A stretch of 22,385 nt of DNA, from the IMG/VR virus record IMGVR_UViG_3300021962_000709, positions 1 through 22,385 of that record; one strand, 5' to 3'. The translations under genes were made by a program, and so were the position numbers. Source of the DNA: a virus. Positions 15,987-21,738 of this stretch are shown one piece after another; within the stretch, counting starts at the first letter, position 1; every line of letters starts with the position of its first letter. Under the pieces are notes generated by a model. That model was not told the origin of the DNA. It was given only the letters and a program-made list of their open reading frames with translations, and did not search any database.

Positions 15987-17140
15987 TATTCTACGTACAC
16001 TTTACTTGATAAGACTCCTCCTAGGTTACTCCTTAATACCGTTATTGATGCTTCTAAAGCTTTCCCTTCTTCTACTAAGGAAGTCACAGGCCCTCCACTA
16101 ACTGCTACTGCTTGTGACATTGCAGCACTAACACTTTGTAAAGTATCTAGTAACTCATGTGCCCAATTCTGCATTGCTAATCCTCGTATTACTGGCTGTT
16201 TTAGCATTAGAGGTGCAGTTCGTGCTTTTTCTCCTAATAAAATTGTTTTACCGTCCATACAAATATAATCAGTAGCATCAAAATTTAATGTTCTAGCATT
16301 CAACCCTATAGCTTCTTTCGCAGAAATTAAAGCACTTTCTTCCTTTGCATTAATAGTAATTCTTCCTCCGTTCAATACTATTTGATTTCCTAGGTATTGA
16401 CCTGAAGCTTGTGGAAGTACATCGTAGGTAACTTGTTTCCTTGTTGCAGGAGTTATATTAACTATATGATCTGACATCATATAGATTGAATTTGCATCCT
16501 TATTTACATCCTCTACAATAGGATCTATCCCATTTTTTGTCTTTATCTGCCCGTTACTTATTATGGTAAAAGGCTTTCCGTTATTTACTGTCCCTGTAAA
16601 TGGATTTTTATCTGATTTATACCCTCCCATTCTAATGGATTGCCCTTGTCTTCCTTCAACTAGTACATCTCCTGGGAATGGGTATAGGGGATTTATATCT
16701 TTTAATTCTGGTATGTCTTTTCCTATTGGAAATTCAAAATCAACACCTTGAGTTGGTAATGCATTATGGTGAGGACTTCCCCATATATTCAACACACTTG
16801 AATAGTAACTTAGAACTTGACTATTATTTTCTTGAAAATCTGGAGTTGGTCCTGTTATTATTAGTACTATTTCATTAACTAGAGGATACTGTTTTACTCC
16901 ATTGGTAAGAGGAAATGCAGGAGGTAGTGTTGCTTCTTTATCTACTGGTGTTAATATATCTTGGTATATTATAGATCCTATTGGTAATTTATTTCCTTGA
17001 GCATCATACAATACTTTATTTTCATCCAATACTATATCCACTACTCTTCCGAATACAGAAGTAGGTTGAGTGCTTGATCCTCCACCTGCTCCTCTCCCTG
17101 CACTGCTTATTGTATTTCCAAGAAAATAACTACCTGCCAT
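15986..17140 (-). CDS. Baseplate spike/hub protein, gp5-like OB-fold and beta-helix (no lysozyme domain)
   Basis: A 384-aa protein. The N-terminal region (residues about 28-115, SVFGRVVDIVLDENKVLYD, then LTNGVKQYPLVNEIVLIITG) has the look of the gp5/VgrG OB-fold. The middle contains FPGDVLVEGRQGQSIRMGGY and GKPFTIISNGQ, a segment I recall from marine phage spike proteins. Residues about 255-310 (NQIVLNGGRITINAKEESAL, then ISAKEAIGLNARTLNF) show the short-period strands of a spike beta-helix. A helical tail follows. T4 gp5 carries a lysozyme domain between OB-fold and helix, and no such domain is visible here. The stop and start overlap neighbours as TAATG at both ends. It is probably the membrane-puncturing tip of the tail tube. 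Confidence 0.75.
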   Translation of the reverse strand: MAGSYFLGNTISSAGRGAGGGSSTQPTSVFGRVVDIVLDENKVLYDAQGNKLPIGSIIYQDILTPVDKEATLPPAFPLTNGVKQYPLVNEIVLIITGPTPDFQENNSQVLSYYSSVLNIWGSPHHNALPTQGVDFEFPIGKDIPELKDINPLYPFPGDVLVEGRQGQSIRMGGYKSDKNPFTGTVNNGKPFTIISNGQIKTKNGIDPIVEDVNKDANSIYMMSDHIVNITPATRKQVTYDVLPQASGQYLGNQIVLNGGRITINAKEESALISAKEAIGLNARTLNFDATDYICMDGKTILLGEKARTAPLMLKQPVIRGLAMQNWAHELLDTLQSVSAAMSQAVAVSGGPVTSLVEEGKALEASITVLRSNLGGVLSSKVYVE

Positions 17141-17490
17141 TACTCTTCGTCTTTTTTATCTAGTTGTTTACCTAGTTCTTCACTCTGTTCCATTAGCTTT
17201 GCAAGCTCTTCTGGGTTAAAGAAGTCTGCTTCAGAAGCTTTTCCTCCTCCTTCAAGTCTCTGAACAAGTGCTACCATTTTAATAAGATGCTCATCATTCT
17301 TTACTCCAACCTCTAAATACTCTTTTATCATAGGAACAACTAAAGTTGCATCTCCTATGTTCTCAACAAGAGGTTTTAACTCTCCTATAAGAGCGTTAAT
17401 CTGTTTCTCTTTATTCTTAGAGTTGTCGTAAATTTCCTTTAGAACATCAGAAACGGTCTTTTTCCCGAATATTGTTGTATCTAATCCCAT
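17140..17490 (-). CDS. Small helical phage protein, unknown function
   Basis: A 116-aa, almost fully helical, charged protein: MGLDTTIFGKKTVSDVLKEI, then NSKNKEKQINALIGELKPLV, IGDATLVVPMIKEYLEVGVK, and an acidic end (LGKQLDKKDEE). No signal peptide, membrane segment or catalytic motif is visible. I recall similar small proteins (GLDTKxFGxKTxSDLL...GDATxVVPLIKxYxxxGVKND) in aquatic phages beside baseplate genes, where they are unannotated. It is the first gene after the late sigma factor and is translationally coupled to the spike gene (TAATG). A chaperone or tail assembly role is a guess from context only. Confidence 0.7.
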   Translation of the reverse strand: MGLDTTIFGKKTVSDVLKEIYDNSKNKEKQINALIGELKPLVENIGDATLVVPMIKEYLEVGVKNDEHLIKMVALVQRLEGGGKASEADFFNPEELAKLMEQSEELGKQLDKKDEE

Positions 17491-17499
17491 ACTATATTT

Positions 17500-17507
17500 A
17501 TTTTATA
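17500..17507 (-). promoter_or_regulatory. Possible late promoter box TATAAAAT upstream of the baseplate module
   Basis: The 33-nt gap between the sigma factor gene and the 116-aa gene contains TATAAAAT on the minus strand, ending 9 nt before the ATG. It resembles the T4-family late box. If used, the mRNA would start within a few bases of the ATG and be almost leaderless, so the element could instead be an A/T-rich translation-start region. Confidence 0.25.
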
Positions 17508-17523
17508 AATATCTTGTGATATA

Positions 17524-18222
17524 TTATTGAATTTCGTAACCTGCTTCTTGATACACAGTATATGTCTTATAGAAGTTTTCTTTAAGCTTTGAAATTACTT
17601 TCGTAAGAGTAGGGGTTTCACATTCAGTCATCTCTCTTATATAGATGTACAGAGCTTTCTTTTTAAAGATATCTAGATCATGTCTGGTTTTAAATAGCGT
17701 AAGAATTGCATCTGCAACTGTTTGTTCATGTGTTTTTGTAAAATCCTGTTCTAGAGTTTCATAACTCTCTTCTACGAACTTATCTACTACTACTGCTAAT
17801 TTTATTTCCCTAGAATATTTTGAATCTAATTCTGATTCATAAGAATCCTCCATCTCATCAAAAGATCCAACTTGTTTTAATTTTTTATAGTTTTTATTAT
17901 TATAGTTGATAAGCCATCTCTTTACAATTGTCTGGAAGTATGAAAATGCTTTAGCTCCATTGGTAGGGTCGAATCTATGTAGTTTTTCCTCTACAAGCAT
18001 ACTTACTACATCTAATTTTAAATCCTCTATACTATCTACATCTAGGTAGTAGAACTTAAAAGTATGAATAATATTCTCTGCTAATTTATAAAGCGGGAAA
18101 TAAATCTCTTGTTTAAAAAGTTTATCTCTAAATACAGGGTCAGAGGACGCGTTATATTTTACTATTGCATCCTCTGTTCCTTGTGTAAAGTAGTAGTTGT
18201 CTTTATTTACTGGTTTTGCCAT
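17524..18222 (-). CDS. gp55: Late-transcription RNA polymerase sigma factor, gp55-like
   Basis: With the start chosen at 18222 (MAKPVNKDNYYFTQGTEDAI) the protein has 232 aa; an upstream ATG at 18246 would add eight residues. T4 gp55 has 185 aa. Residues about 45-115 match sigma region 2: a helix with YKLAENIIHTFKFYY, a segment like DVVSMLVEEKLHRFDPTNGA, and then KAFSYFQTIVKRWLINYNNK. The F-D-P-x-x-G-x-x-x-F-S-Y-F-x-x-x-x-x-R-x-x-I pattern is the core of gp55-type factors, which bind the polymerase clamp helices and direct recognition of the late TATAAATA box. The C-terminal half is charged and divergent. It overlaps the end of the 97-aa membrane protein gene by about 20 nt. It stands ahead of the baseplate genes, so it probably turns on that block. 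Confidence 0.82.
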   Translation of the reverse strand: MAKPVNKDNYYFTQGTEDAIVKYNASSDPVFRDKLFKQEIYFPLYKLAENIIHTFKFYYLDVDSIEDLKLDVVSMLVEEKLHRFDPTNGAKAFSYFQTIVKRWLINYNNKNYKKLKQVGSFDEMEDSYESELDSKYSREIKLAVVVDKFVEESYETLEQDFTKTHEQTVADAILTLFKTRHDLDIFKKKALYIYIREMTECETPTLTKVISKLKENFYKTYTVYQEAGYEIQ

Positions 18223-18496
18223 AATCATCTGGTAGACGATAGGCATTAATAGTATCTTGTATTTCTTTCATAAAGTTAAAGAAAACTCCGACTTCATCAT
18301 CGGATCTAAAAGTGCCCTTCTCATCTAATTGTTCAACATAAATTTTTGATTCACTAATAAGATACGCAACCTTTCTTAAATAACCTACTTGGTATTCTAT
18401 GATATCTTCTTGTTTTGTCACCTTACGATGTAAGTTCCAAGTCGTATATCCAAATACTAAAACCAATATTACTAAAATAACTGTTAATGTTATCAT
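18203..18496 (-). CDS. Small single-pass membrane protein
   Basis: A 97-aa protein. Residues 2-21 (ITLTVILVILVLVFGYTTWN) form one transmembrane helix with positive charges after it (LHRKVTKQ), suggesting an N-out/C-in anchor. The rest is a helical cytoplasmic part with the acidic segment FRSDDEVGVFFNFMKEIQDT. The anchor plus SDDEVGxFFxxxKExQ is a pattern I recall from small hypothetical proteins in marine phages near gp55. The start is the first ATG, 1 nt after the HD hydrolase stop. The end overlaps the sigma factor gene. The function is unknown; a link with host membrane or polymerase takeover is speculative. Confidence 0.75.
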   Translation of the reverse strand: MITLTVILVILVLVFGYTTWNLHRKVTKQEDIIEYQVGYLRKVAYLISESKIYVEQLDEKGTFRSDDEVGVFFNFMKEIQDTINAYRLPDDYGKTSK

Positions 18497-18497
18497 A

Positions 18498-19235
18498 TTA
18501 AATTCCTTTTACTAAATTCATTAATCCTTCCGAGGCATTAACCTTTTTACCTGTCGAAGAGGTTGTCTTCTCTACTTTAGGTGTAGAAGTTCCTCCTGAA
18601 GCTTTCCAAGCATCATATTCTATTTTAGAAGCTAGGAAATCTGCTTGATGTAAGATATACACTATATTAGTCCTTAATTTAGAATCTGGATTAAAGGTCA
18701 TATAATACGGCTTATTTACATCATCGTATAATCCATCGTGTAATTTAACAGCTAGATATTCTTTTTCATTCATAGCTATACCATTTTGCTGAAGGATAAA
18801 TAGTGAACGGTCTTGTATAAGCATAAAAGAAAGATCTTTATTATGTGTATAAATTTCCCCTAATTTATCTCTCCTCCAGGCATCTGTTTGAGGAAGGTAA
18901 TTTGGCTGCCCTTTAAAACCTATTTTACCTAAGTCATGATTAAGAGCAGCAAAAACTAACTCTTCATCTGTAAAATCAATAGTAGCACCCATTTCCTGCC
19001 ATAATTGCTTTGTCTTTAAAGCACAATGAACAACACGGTTTACGTGGTCAATATACCCTCCCGGGAAGGCATTATGGTAGGAAGGTTTACCCGAAGCAGG
19101 AGCCATGATCATATCTTCTACTAAGGATTCGTAAAGAGATTTTAATTTCTCCTTACGATCTCCGGTAATAAAAGTATCTACTATCTTTAGATGCTTATCC
19201 CAATTCTTTTGTAACTGTTCTGCCGAAAAGTTCAT
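18498..19235 (-). CDS. HD-domain metal-dependent phosphohydrolase
   Basis: A 245-aa protein with the HD-superfamily metal motif. First His: His64 in FPGGYIDHVNRVVH (His54 in YHNAFPGG may also contribute). HD doublet: His100-Asp101 in AALNHDLGKIG. Final Asp: Asp199 in HQADFLASK. These residues bind one or two divalent metals and hydrolyse phosphate esters, often of nucleotides. Similar proteins with YHNAFPGGYxDHxxRV are common in T4-like aquatic phages, usually of unknown substrate. The C-terminal tail (residues 212-245) is low-complexity Ser/Thr/Lys. It begins with a TAATG overlap to the 57-aa gene and ends 1 nt before the membrane protein gene. A role in the nucleotide pool or in degrading a signalling nucleotide is possible, but the substrate is not determined. 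Confidence 0.87.
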   Translation of the reverse strand: MNFSAEQLQKNWDKHLKIVDTFITGDRKEKLKSLYESLVEDMIMAPASGKPSYHNAFPGGYIDHVNRVVHCALKTKQLWQEMGATIDFTDEELVFAALNHDLGKIGFKGQPNYLPQTDAWRRDKLGEIYTHNKDLSFMLIQDRSLFILQQNGIAMNEKEYLAVKLHDGLYDDVNKPYYMTFNPDSKLRTNIVYILHQADFLASKIEYDAWKASGGTSTPKVEKTTSSTGKKVNASEGLMNLVKGI

Positions 19236-19408
19236 TAAGCTTGATGTTCTGTATTTAACAATGTTTGCATATCACCTATCTTCTCTAAAAGTTCTGCTAC
19301 TTTAGCATAAGCAGCTGCTTGTTCATTTCTGTGTATATGATACCCAATGTTTTTAACCTCTGCTTCAAAGCGTTCCAACTTTTGTTGAAATAAATCTTTA
19401 TTTCTCAT
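19235..19408 (-). CDS. Short helical protein, 57 aa, first gene of the late block
   Basis: A short open frame starting ATG at 19408 reads MRNKDLFQQKLERFEAEVKN, then IGYHIHRNEQAAAYAKVAEL, and ends MQTLLNTEHQA. Its TAA stop shares one base with the HD hydrolase ATG (TAATG), the same junction used at five other sites in this operon, which supports it as a true gene. It is charged and helical throughout, with no membrane segment. I recall similar small proteins starting MRNKDL in T4-like phages. The leader is A-rich (AAAAAAAG before ATG), in the style of Bacteroidota. The function is unknown. Confidence 0.8.
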   Translation of the reverse strand: MRNKDLFQQKLERFEAEVKNIGYHIHRNEQAAAYAKVAELLEKIGDMQTLLNTEHQA

Positions 19409-19415
19409 CTTTTTT

Positions 19416-19423
19416 TATTTATA
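19416..19423 (-). promoter_or_regulatory. TATAAATA box upstream of the late block
   Basis: An exact T4-family late promoter box, TATAAATA, lies on the minus strand 7 nt before the ATG of the 57-aa gene. Since gp55-type promoters start about 5 nt after the box, the mRNA would be nearly leaderless, which argues for caution. The AAAAAAAG after it could also serve translation. The exact match and its position at the head of the sigma/baseplate operon are the support. Confidence 0.35.
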
Positions 19424-19471
19424 TTAATATTAGTTATTTTTAATTATTATCTTATTAATTATTTAATAATG

Positions 19472-19503
19472 GTTAAGTTATGAACTTTTTTTTTAAGAAG
19501 CAA
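19472..19503 (-). promoter_or_regulatory. Weak host-type promoter before the late block
   Basis: On the minus strand AGTTGCT is followed, 20 nt after its TTG, by TAACTTAAC. The TTG box, the flanking AGTTGCT and the exact 20-nt spacer are the same as in the promoters of the lipoprotein and small membrane protein genes, but the -7 box is less good (TAACTTAAC against TATATTTAG). If active, it would give a leader of roughly 55-60 nt before the 57-aa gene. The spacer also contains a short inverted repeat (AAGTT-CAT-AACTT) that overlaps the -7 box. Confidence 0.4.
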
Positions 19504-19505
19504 CT

Positions 19506-20159
19506 CTACTGTTCAAATATTACTTTCATCTCTTTCTTTACTGTTTGTTTATTTTCTCCAAAGGTAACATTAATGTAGATAGTTGCCGATTGTCCTATAA
19601 AATCCTGAAAGAAAGCCATAGATTGTTGAGGAGTATACGTATATCTTGAATTAGTACAGAAATATGACTGAAGTACTGATTGGTTAGCATAAAAGTCTGT
19701 ATGAGGTTGAATTGTGTATCCTACTAGGTTCATAATAGAGGACTGTTGTGAAAGCTGAGGAAATGTATAAGTCTGAGTTCCTACTGCAATTGGTGTATTC
19801 ATTTGATTACTTGACCACAACCCTTGGTACGAGTAAACCGGGTAGGTCCAAGTCACATTCCCCGGTAAGTAAAAGAAATTAGAGTCAAAAGACGTAATAA
19901 CTAAAGGCACATTATTGATCACATAGTGAGGATCTAAAGGAGATAACTGCCCTTTTACAGTAAAATAATTCAATCCAGCATGTTTTATATGCCAAACCCC
20001 TTGCCCATCTTGATAAGTTCCAGGATGTCCCATAGTATCAATCCAGAAAGAACCATAGCAATCCCCGTTTAAACATACATTAGGTTCGATTTCAGGAGTA
20101 GAACAACTAAAAACGAATAAAGAAAGTAATAAAAGAAATAAATTTTTCAACTGTTTCAT
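19506..20159 (-). CDS. Secreted lipoprotein, possible superinfection-exclusion factor
   Basis: The start chosen is ATG at 20159 because it gives a complete lipoprotein signal peptide, MKQLKNLFLLLLSLFVFSC, with the lipobox Cys at 19. A longer frame to 20213 would begin inside the promoter. The mature part of about 199 residues contains Cys pairs (VCLNGDCYG) and aromatic-rich beta strands, such as FWIDTMGHPGTYQDGQGVWH, HAGLNYFTVKG and NVTWTYPVYSYQGLW. I recall similar predicted lipoproteins in uncultured aquatic phages, with no known function. It has its own host-type promoter, separate from the virion genes, so expression is probably early. Known phage lipoproteins (such as T5 Llp) block the receptor or DNA entry of competing phages, and that is the inferred role here. 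Confidence 0.82.
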   Translation of the reverse strand: MKQLKNLFLLLLSLFVFSCSTPEIEPNVCLNGDCYGSFWIDTMGHPGTYQDGQGVWHIKHAGLNYFTVKGQLSPLDPHYVINNVPLVITSFDSNFFYLPGNVTWTYPVYSYQGLWSSNQMNTPIAVGTQTYTFPQLSQQSSIMNLVGYTIQPHTDFYANQSVLQSYFCTNSRYTYTPQQSMAFFQDFIGQSATIYINVTFGENKQTVKKEMKVIFEQ

Positions 20160-20181
20160 AACATTATTTTTTTGATTGTAC

Positions 20182-20213
20182 CTAAATATACGAAGAAAAA
20201 AGGGAGGGAGCAA
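20182..20213 (-). promoter_or_regulatory. Bacteroidota-type promoter of the lipoprotein gene
   Basis: On the minus strand AGTTGCT holds the -33 TTG (20213-20211). A 20-nt spacer follows, then TATATTTAG (20190-20182), a good match to the Bacteroidota -7 box TAnnTTTG. The ATG lies 22 nt after the box, leaving a short A-rich leader. The arrangement is repeated with the same spacing before the small membrane protein gene. Confidence 0.7.
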
Positions 20214-20250
20214 CTAAAATCTAATTTATTTTCGAAGAATCGCCGCGCAA

Positions 20251-20290
20251 GATTTTTATATATAACCCGGACCCTCCAGGTTCTTCCGGG
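20251..20290 (-). terminator. GC-rich hairpin after the T5orf172 nuclease gene
   Basis: Starting 8 nt after the nuclease stop, CCCGGA (20290-20285) pairs with TCCGGG (20271-20266), with a loop of 13 nt in which ACC/GGT can pair in an alternative register. It is followed by the AT-rich TTATATATAAAAAT. It stands out as GC-rich in AT-rich DNA and sits where the nuclease unit should end. There is no clean U-tract, so it may be an imperfect terminator or an RNA-stabilising hairpin. Confidence 0.5.
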
Positions 20291-20297
20291 ATAAACT

Positions 20298-20930
20298 CTA
20301 ATAAATAATAGGTTCTCCAACGGTAAACAATGCTCCTACCTCGCGAATCTTATCAAAAGCCTCAAAAGGGGTAACCTTGAAAAACTCTCTAGAACCGCCC
20401 TTGTCGGAAGAAACCCTAACAGAACTAAAATGCTTATGAACGGCTTTTTCCACTCTCATAGCCGTACCCTTCTTAAGAGGTAAAGCAAATTTCGGAACCC
20501 ATTCCTCAACCGTAGCTGTAGCGTTTATCGCCGTGACTCTCCTAGGAACATCATGAATGGTCATTCCTATCTTAACCAAGGAAGTATACCCGGGATTCAC
20601 AAGAACGTAAACATACTCGATATCATCTGTAGATTTCTCTTTTATCTTAGAATTTTCTATACCGTGGAAATATCTCCAGGAATAAGTATTGGTATCTTTA
20701 TCTACTATACCTTCAGGGGCTTCTATAAGATATTTTGCCGATAAGAAAGTAAGGAGTTTCTCTGGAGATACATGTCTGTATTTAGATTGTAGTATAATGA
20801 AGTTCTCTTTCCATGTCTTTCCTACCTTAGGGTAGGCCAAAACAGATTCTGGTGAAGAATCAACAATTGTAATCTCTCCTATTAATTCAAGGGACATAGC
20901 CTCCGAAAGACTTATTTTATCTTTATACAT
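20298..20930 (-). CDS. T5orf172/MUG113-type GIY-YIG nuclease
   Basis: A 210-aa protein. The C-terminal half is a GIY-YIG variant of the T5orf172/MUG113 type: strands YVYVL (106-110) and VKIG (119-122, in GYTSLVKIGMT), catalytic Arg130 or Arg131 in HDVPRRVTAIN, metal-binding Glu161 in RVEKAVHKHF with His165, and the closing REFF motif (181-184). The N-terminal 100 residues (SLSEAMSLELIGEITIVDSS onward) match nothing I recognise and may bind DNA. Such nucleases in phages may degrade host or rival DNA or act in homing. The gene lies 15 nt after the small membrane protein gene, under the same host-type promoter. Its base composition looks more GC-rich than the structural genes, which may reflect a different origin. 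Confidence 0.8.
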   Translation of the reverse strand: MYKDKISLSEAMSLELIGEITIVDSSPESVLAYPKVGKTWKENFIILQSKYRHVSPEKLLTFLSAKYLIEAPEGIVDKDTNTYSWRYFHGIENSKIKEKSTDDIEYVYVLVNPGYTSLVKIGMTIHDVPRRVTAINATATVEEWVPKFALPLKKGTAMRVEKAVHKHFSSVRVSSDKGGSREFFKVTPFEAFDKIREVGALFTVGEPIIY

Positions 20931-20945
20931 ACTTCTTACCTTTAA

Positions 20946-21143
20946 TTACTTAATTCTAAAGTATCCTGTCATAAATAAAATAACGACAACAGGCCAAAAC
21001 ATAGCACAACCCCAAATCTCTAATAATGTAAACCTTGATGTGACTTTTGTGTAGTGAATTGCTATATCAAGTATAGCTGCAATTGCAAAACCGATAACAT
21101 AGTATGGTATCGAAAACATAAAATTTAAAATACTCTCTAACAT
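20946..21143 (-). CDS. Small membrane protein, two transmembrane helices
   Basis: The start chosen is ATG at 21143, giving 65 aa (MLESILNFMFSIPYYVIGFA). A longer frame to 21203 would begin within the promoter. Two hydrophobic stretches are visible: residues about 8-29 (FMFSIPYYVIGFAIAAILDI) and about 41-60 (LEIWGCAMFWPVVVILFMTG), joined by a short charged loop (HYTKVTSRFT). The protein ends YFRIK. A host-type promoter lies 28 nt upstream, and the nuclease gene follows after 15 nt. The function is unknown. Small membrane proteins in early phage operons can affect lysis, exclusion or membrane takeover, but nothing here tells which. Confidence 0.72.
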   Translation of the reverse strand: MLESILNFMFSIPYYVIGFAIAAILDIAIHYTKVTSRFTLLEIWGCAMFWPVVVILFMTGYFRIK

Positions 21144-21171
21144 AACCTTTATTTTTAATTGATTTCTATAA

Positions 21172-21203
21172 CTAAATATAAGAATAAAGATTGTATCTAG
21201 CAA
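21172..21203 (-). promoter_or_regulatory. Bacteroidota-type promoter of the membrane protein-nuclease operon
   Basis: On the minus strand AGTTGCT holds TTG (21203-21201), followed by exactly 20 nt and TATATTTAG (21180-21172). The TTG directly follows the TAG stop of the 137-aa gene. The match to the lipoprotein promoter is exact in both boxes, the flanking bases and the spacing. Confidence 0.72.
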
Positions 21204-21617
21204 CTATTCTTTAAGAAAAAGCTGATAATATTTAAAAATAATTGCACATTTCTCGTACATTTCTAATTCTTTGTAGAATTCAAGTAATTCTTCTAAAGCA
21301 TATTTAATAGCCTGTAATCCGAATTCATCTTCTATATCCATCACTGTATCTGACTGTAATGCTTCAATTCTCTCAAGGTAATTTATAAGACCGTTAAAGT
21401 ACTTTAGTTTTATATTTTCTCTTACGGAGTCATACCTTTCCTGGTACCTACTAGCATACATCTTATCTATAATGAAGTAATTCTCCACGCCTCTAACAAC
21501 CATGCCAAAGAGTATGAAGGTATTGTCCATCATATCCTCTATCTTATGTTCTTTATAAATCTCTTCATCTCCCATGGAGAATATATTGAAAAGATCATCA
21601 CTATTAAGCTTTTTCAT
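21204..21617 (-). CDS. Helical protein, 137 aa, unknown function
   Basis: The start chosen is ATG at 21617 (MKKLNSDDLFNIFSMGDEEI). The frame is open to 21722, but that would place translation through the promoter box, and the extra residues look non-coding. The protein is helical and acidic, with no signal peptide: IKLKYFNGLINYLERIEALQ, then QAIKYALEELLEFYKELEMY, then EKCAIIFKYYQLFLKE. The last helix pair has the form of a protein-interaction bundle. I do not recognise a family beyond similar hypothetical proteins in T4-like phages. A host-type promoter lies 88 nt upstream, and the leader contains a 12-bp palindrome, so the gene may be regulated. Confidence 0.7.
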   Translation of the reverse strand: MKKLNSDDLFNIFSMGDEEIYKEHKIEDMMDNTFILFGMVVRGVENYFIIDKMYASRYQERYDSVRENIKLKYFNGLINYLERIEALQSDTVMDIEDEFGLQAIKYALEELLEFYKELEMYEKCAIIFKYYQLFLKE

Positions 21618-21652
21618 CTTATATAAATATATACTTGACCTATAATGAAAAA

Positions 21653-21664
21653 TTTTCCGGAAAA
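21653..21664. promoter_or_regulatory. 12-bp perfect palindrome TTTTCCGGAAAA, possible operator
   Basis: A perfect inverted repeat lies in the leader of the 137-aa gene, 36 nt before the ATG and downstream of the -7 box. Its CCGG centre is unusual in this AT-rich DNA. It could be an operator or an RNA hairpin. No regulator is identified in the window. Confidence 0.3.
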
Positions 21665-21705
21665 AAAACTGGGGGTAGTTGGAAAATTGCCCAAAAGGTT
21701 CTATA

Positions 21706-21738
21706 TTAAATATAAGAAACAAATTCGATAGAATACAA
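21706..21738 (-). promoter_or_regulatory. Bacteroidota-type promoter of the 137-aa gene
   Basis: On the minus strand TTG (21738-21736) is followed by 21 nt and TATATTTAA (21714-21706). The spacing and -7 box agree with the two AGTTGCT promoters downstream, although the bases around TTG differ (ATGTTGT). Confidence 0.6.

Noticed and set aside
15685-16268. Plus-strand open frames opposite the coiled-coil and spike genes
   Set aside because: They are shadows of well supported minus-strand genes, with compositions that mirror Lys/Ala-rich coding on the other strand.
19473-19494. Plus-strand terminator-like hairpin (AAGTT-ATG-AACTT followed by T-run)
   Set aside because: No plus-strand gene leads into it and the stem is only 5 AT-rich pairs; it more likely overlaps a minus-strand promoter.
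21618-21722. N-terminal extension of the 137-aa protein
   Set aside because: It would be translated through the predicted -7 box and a poly-A/CCGG leader; the internal ATG at 21617 gives a sensible N terminus.
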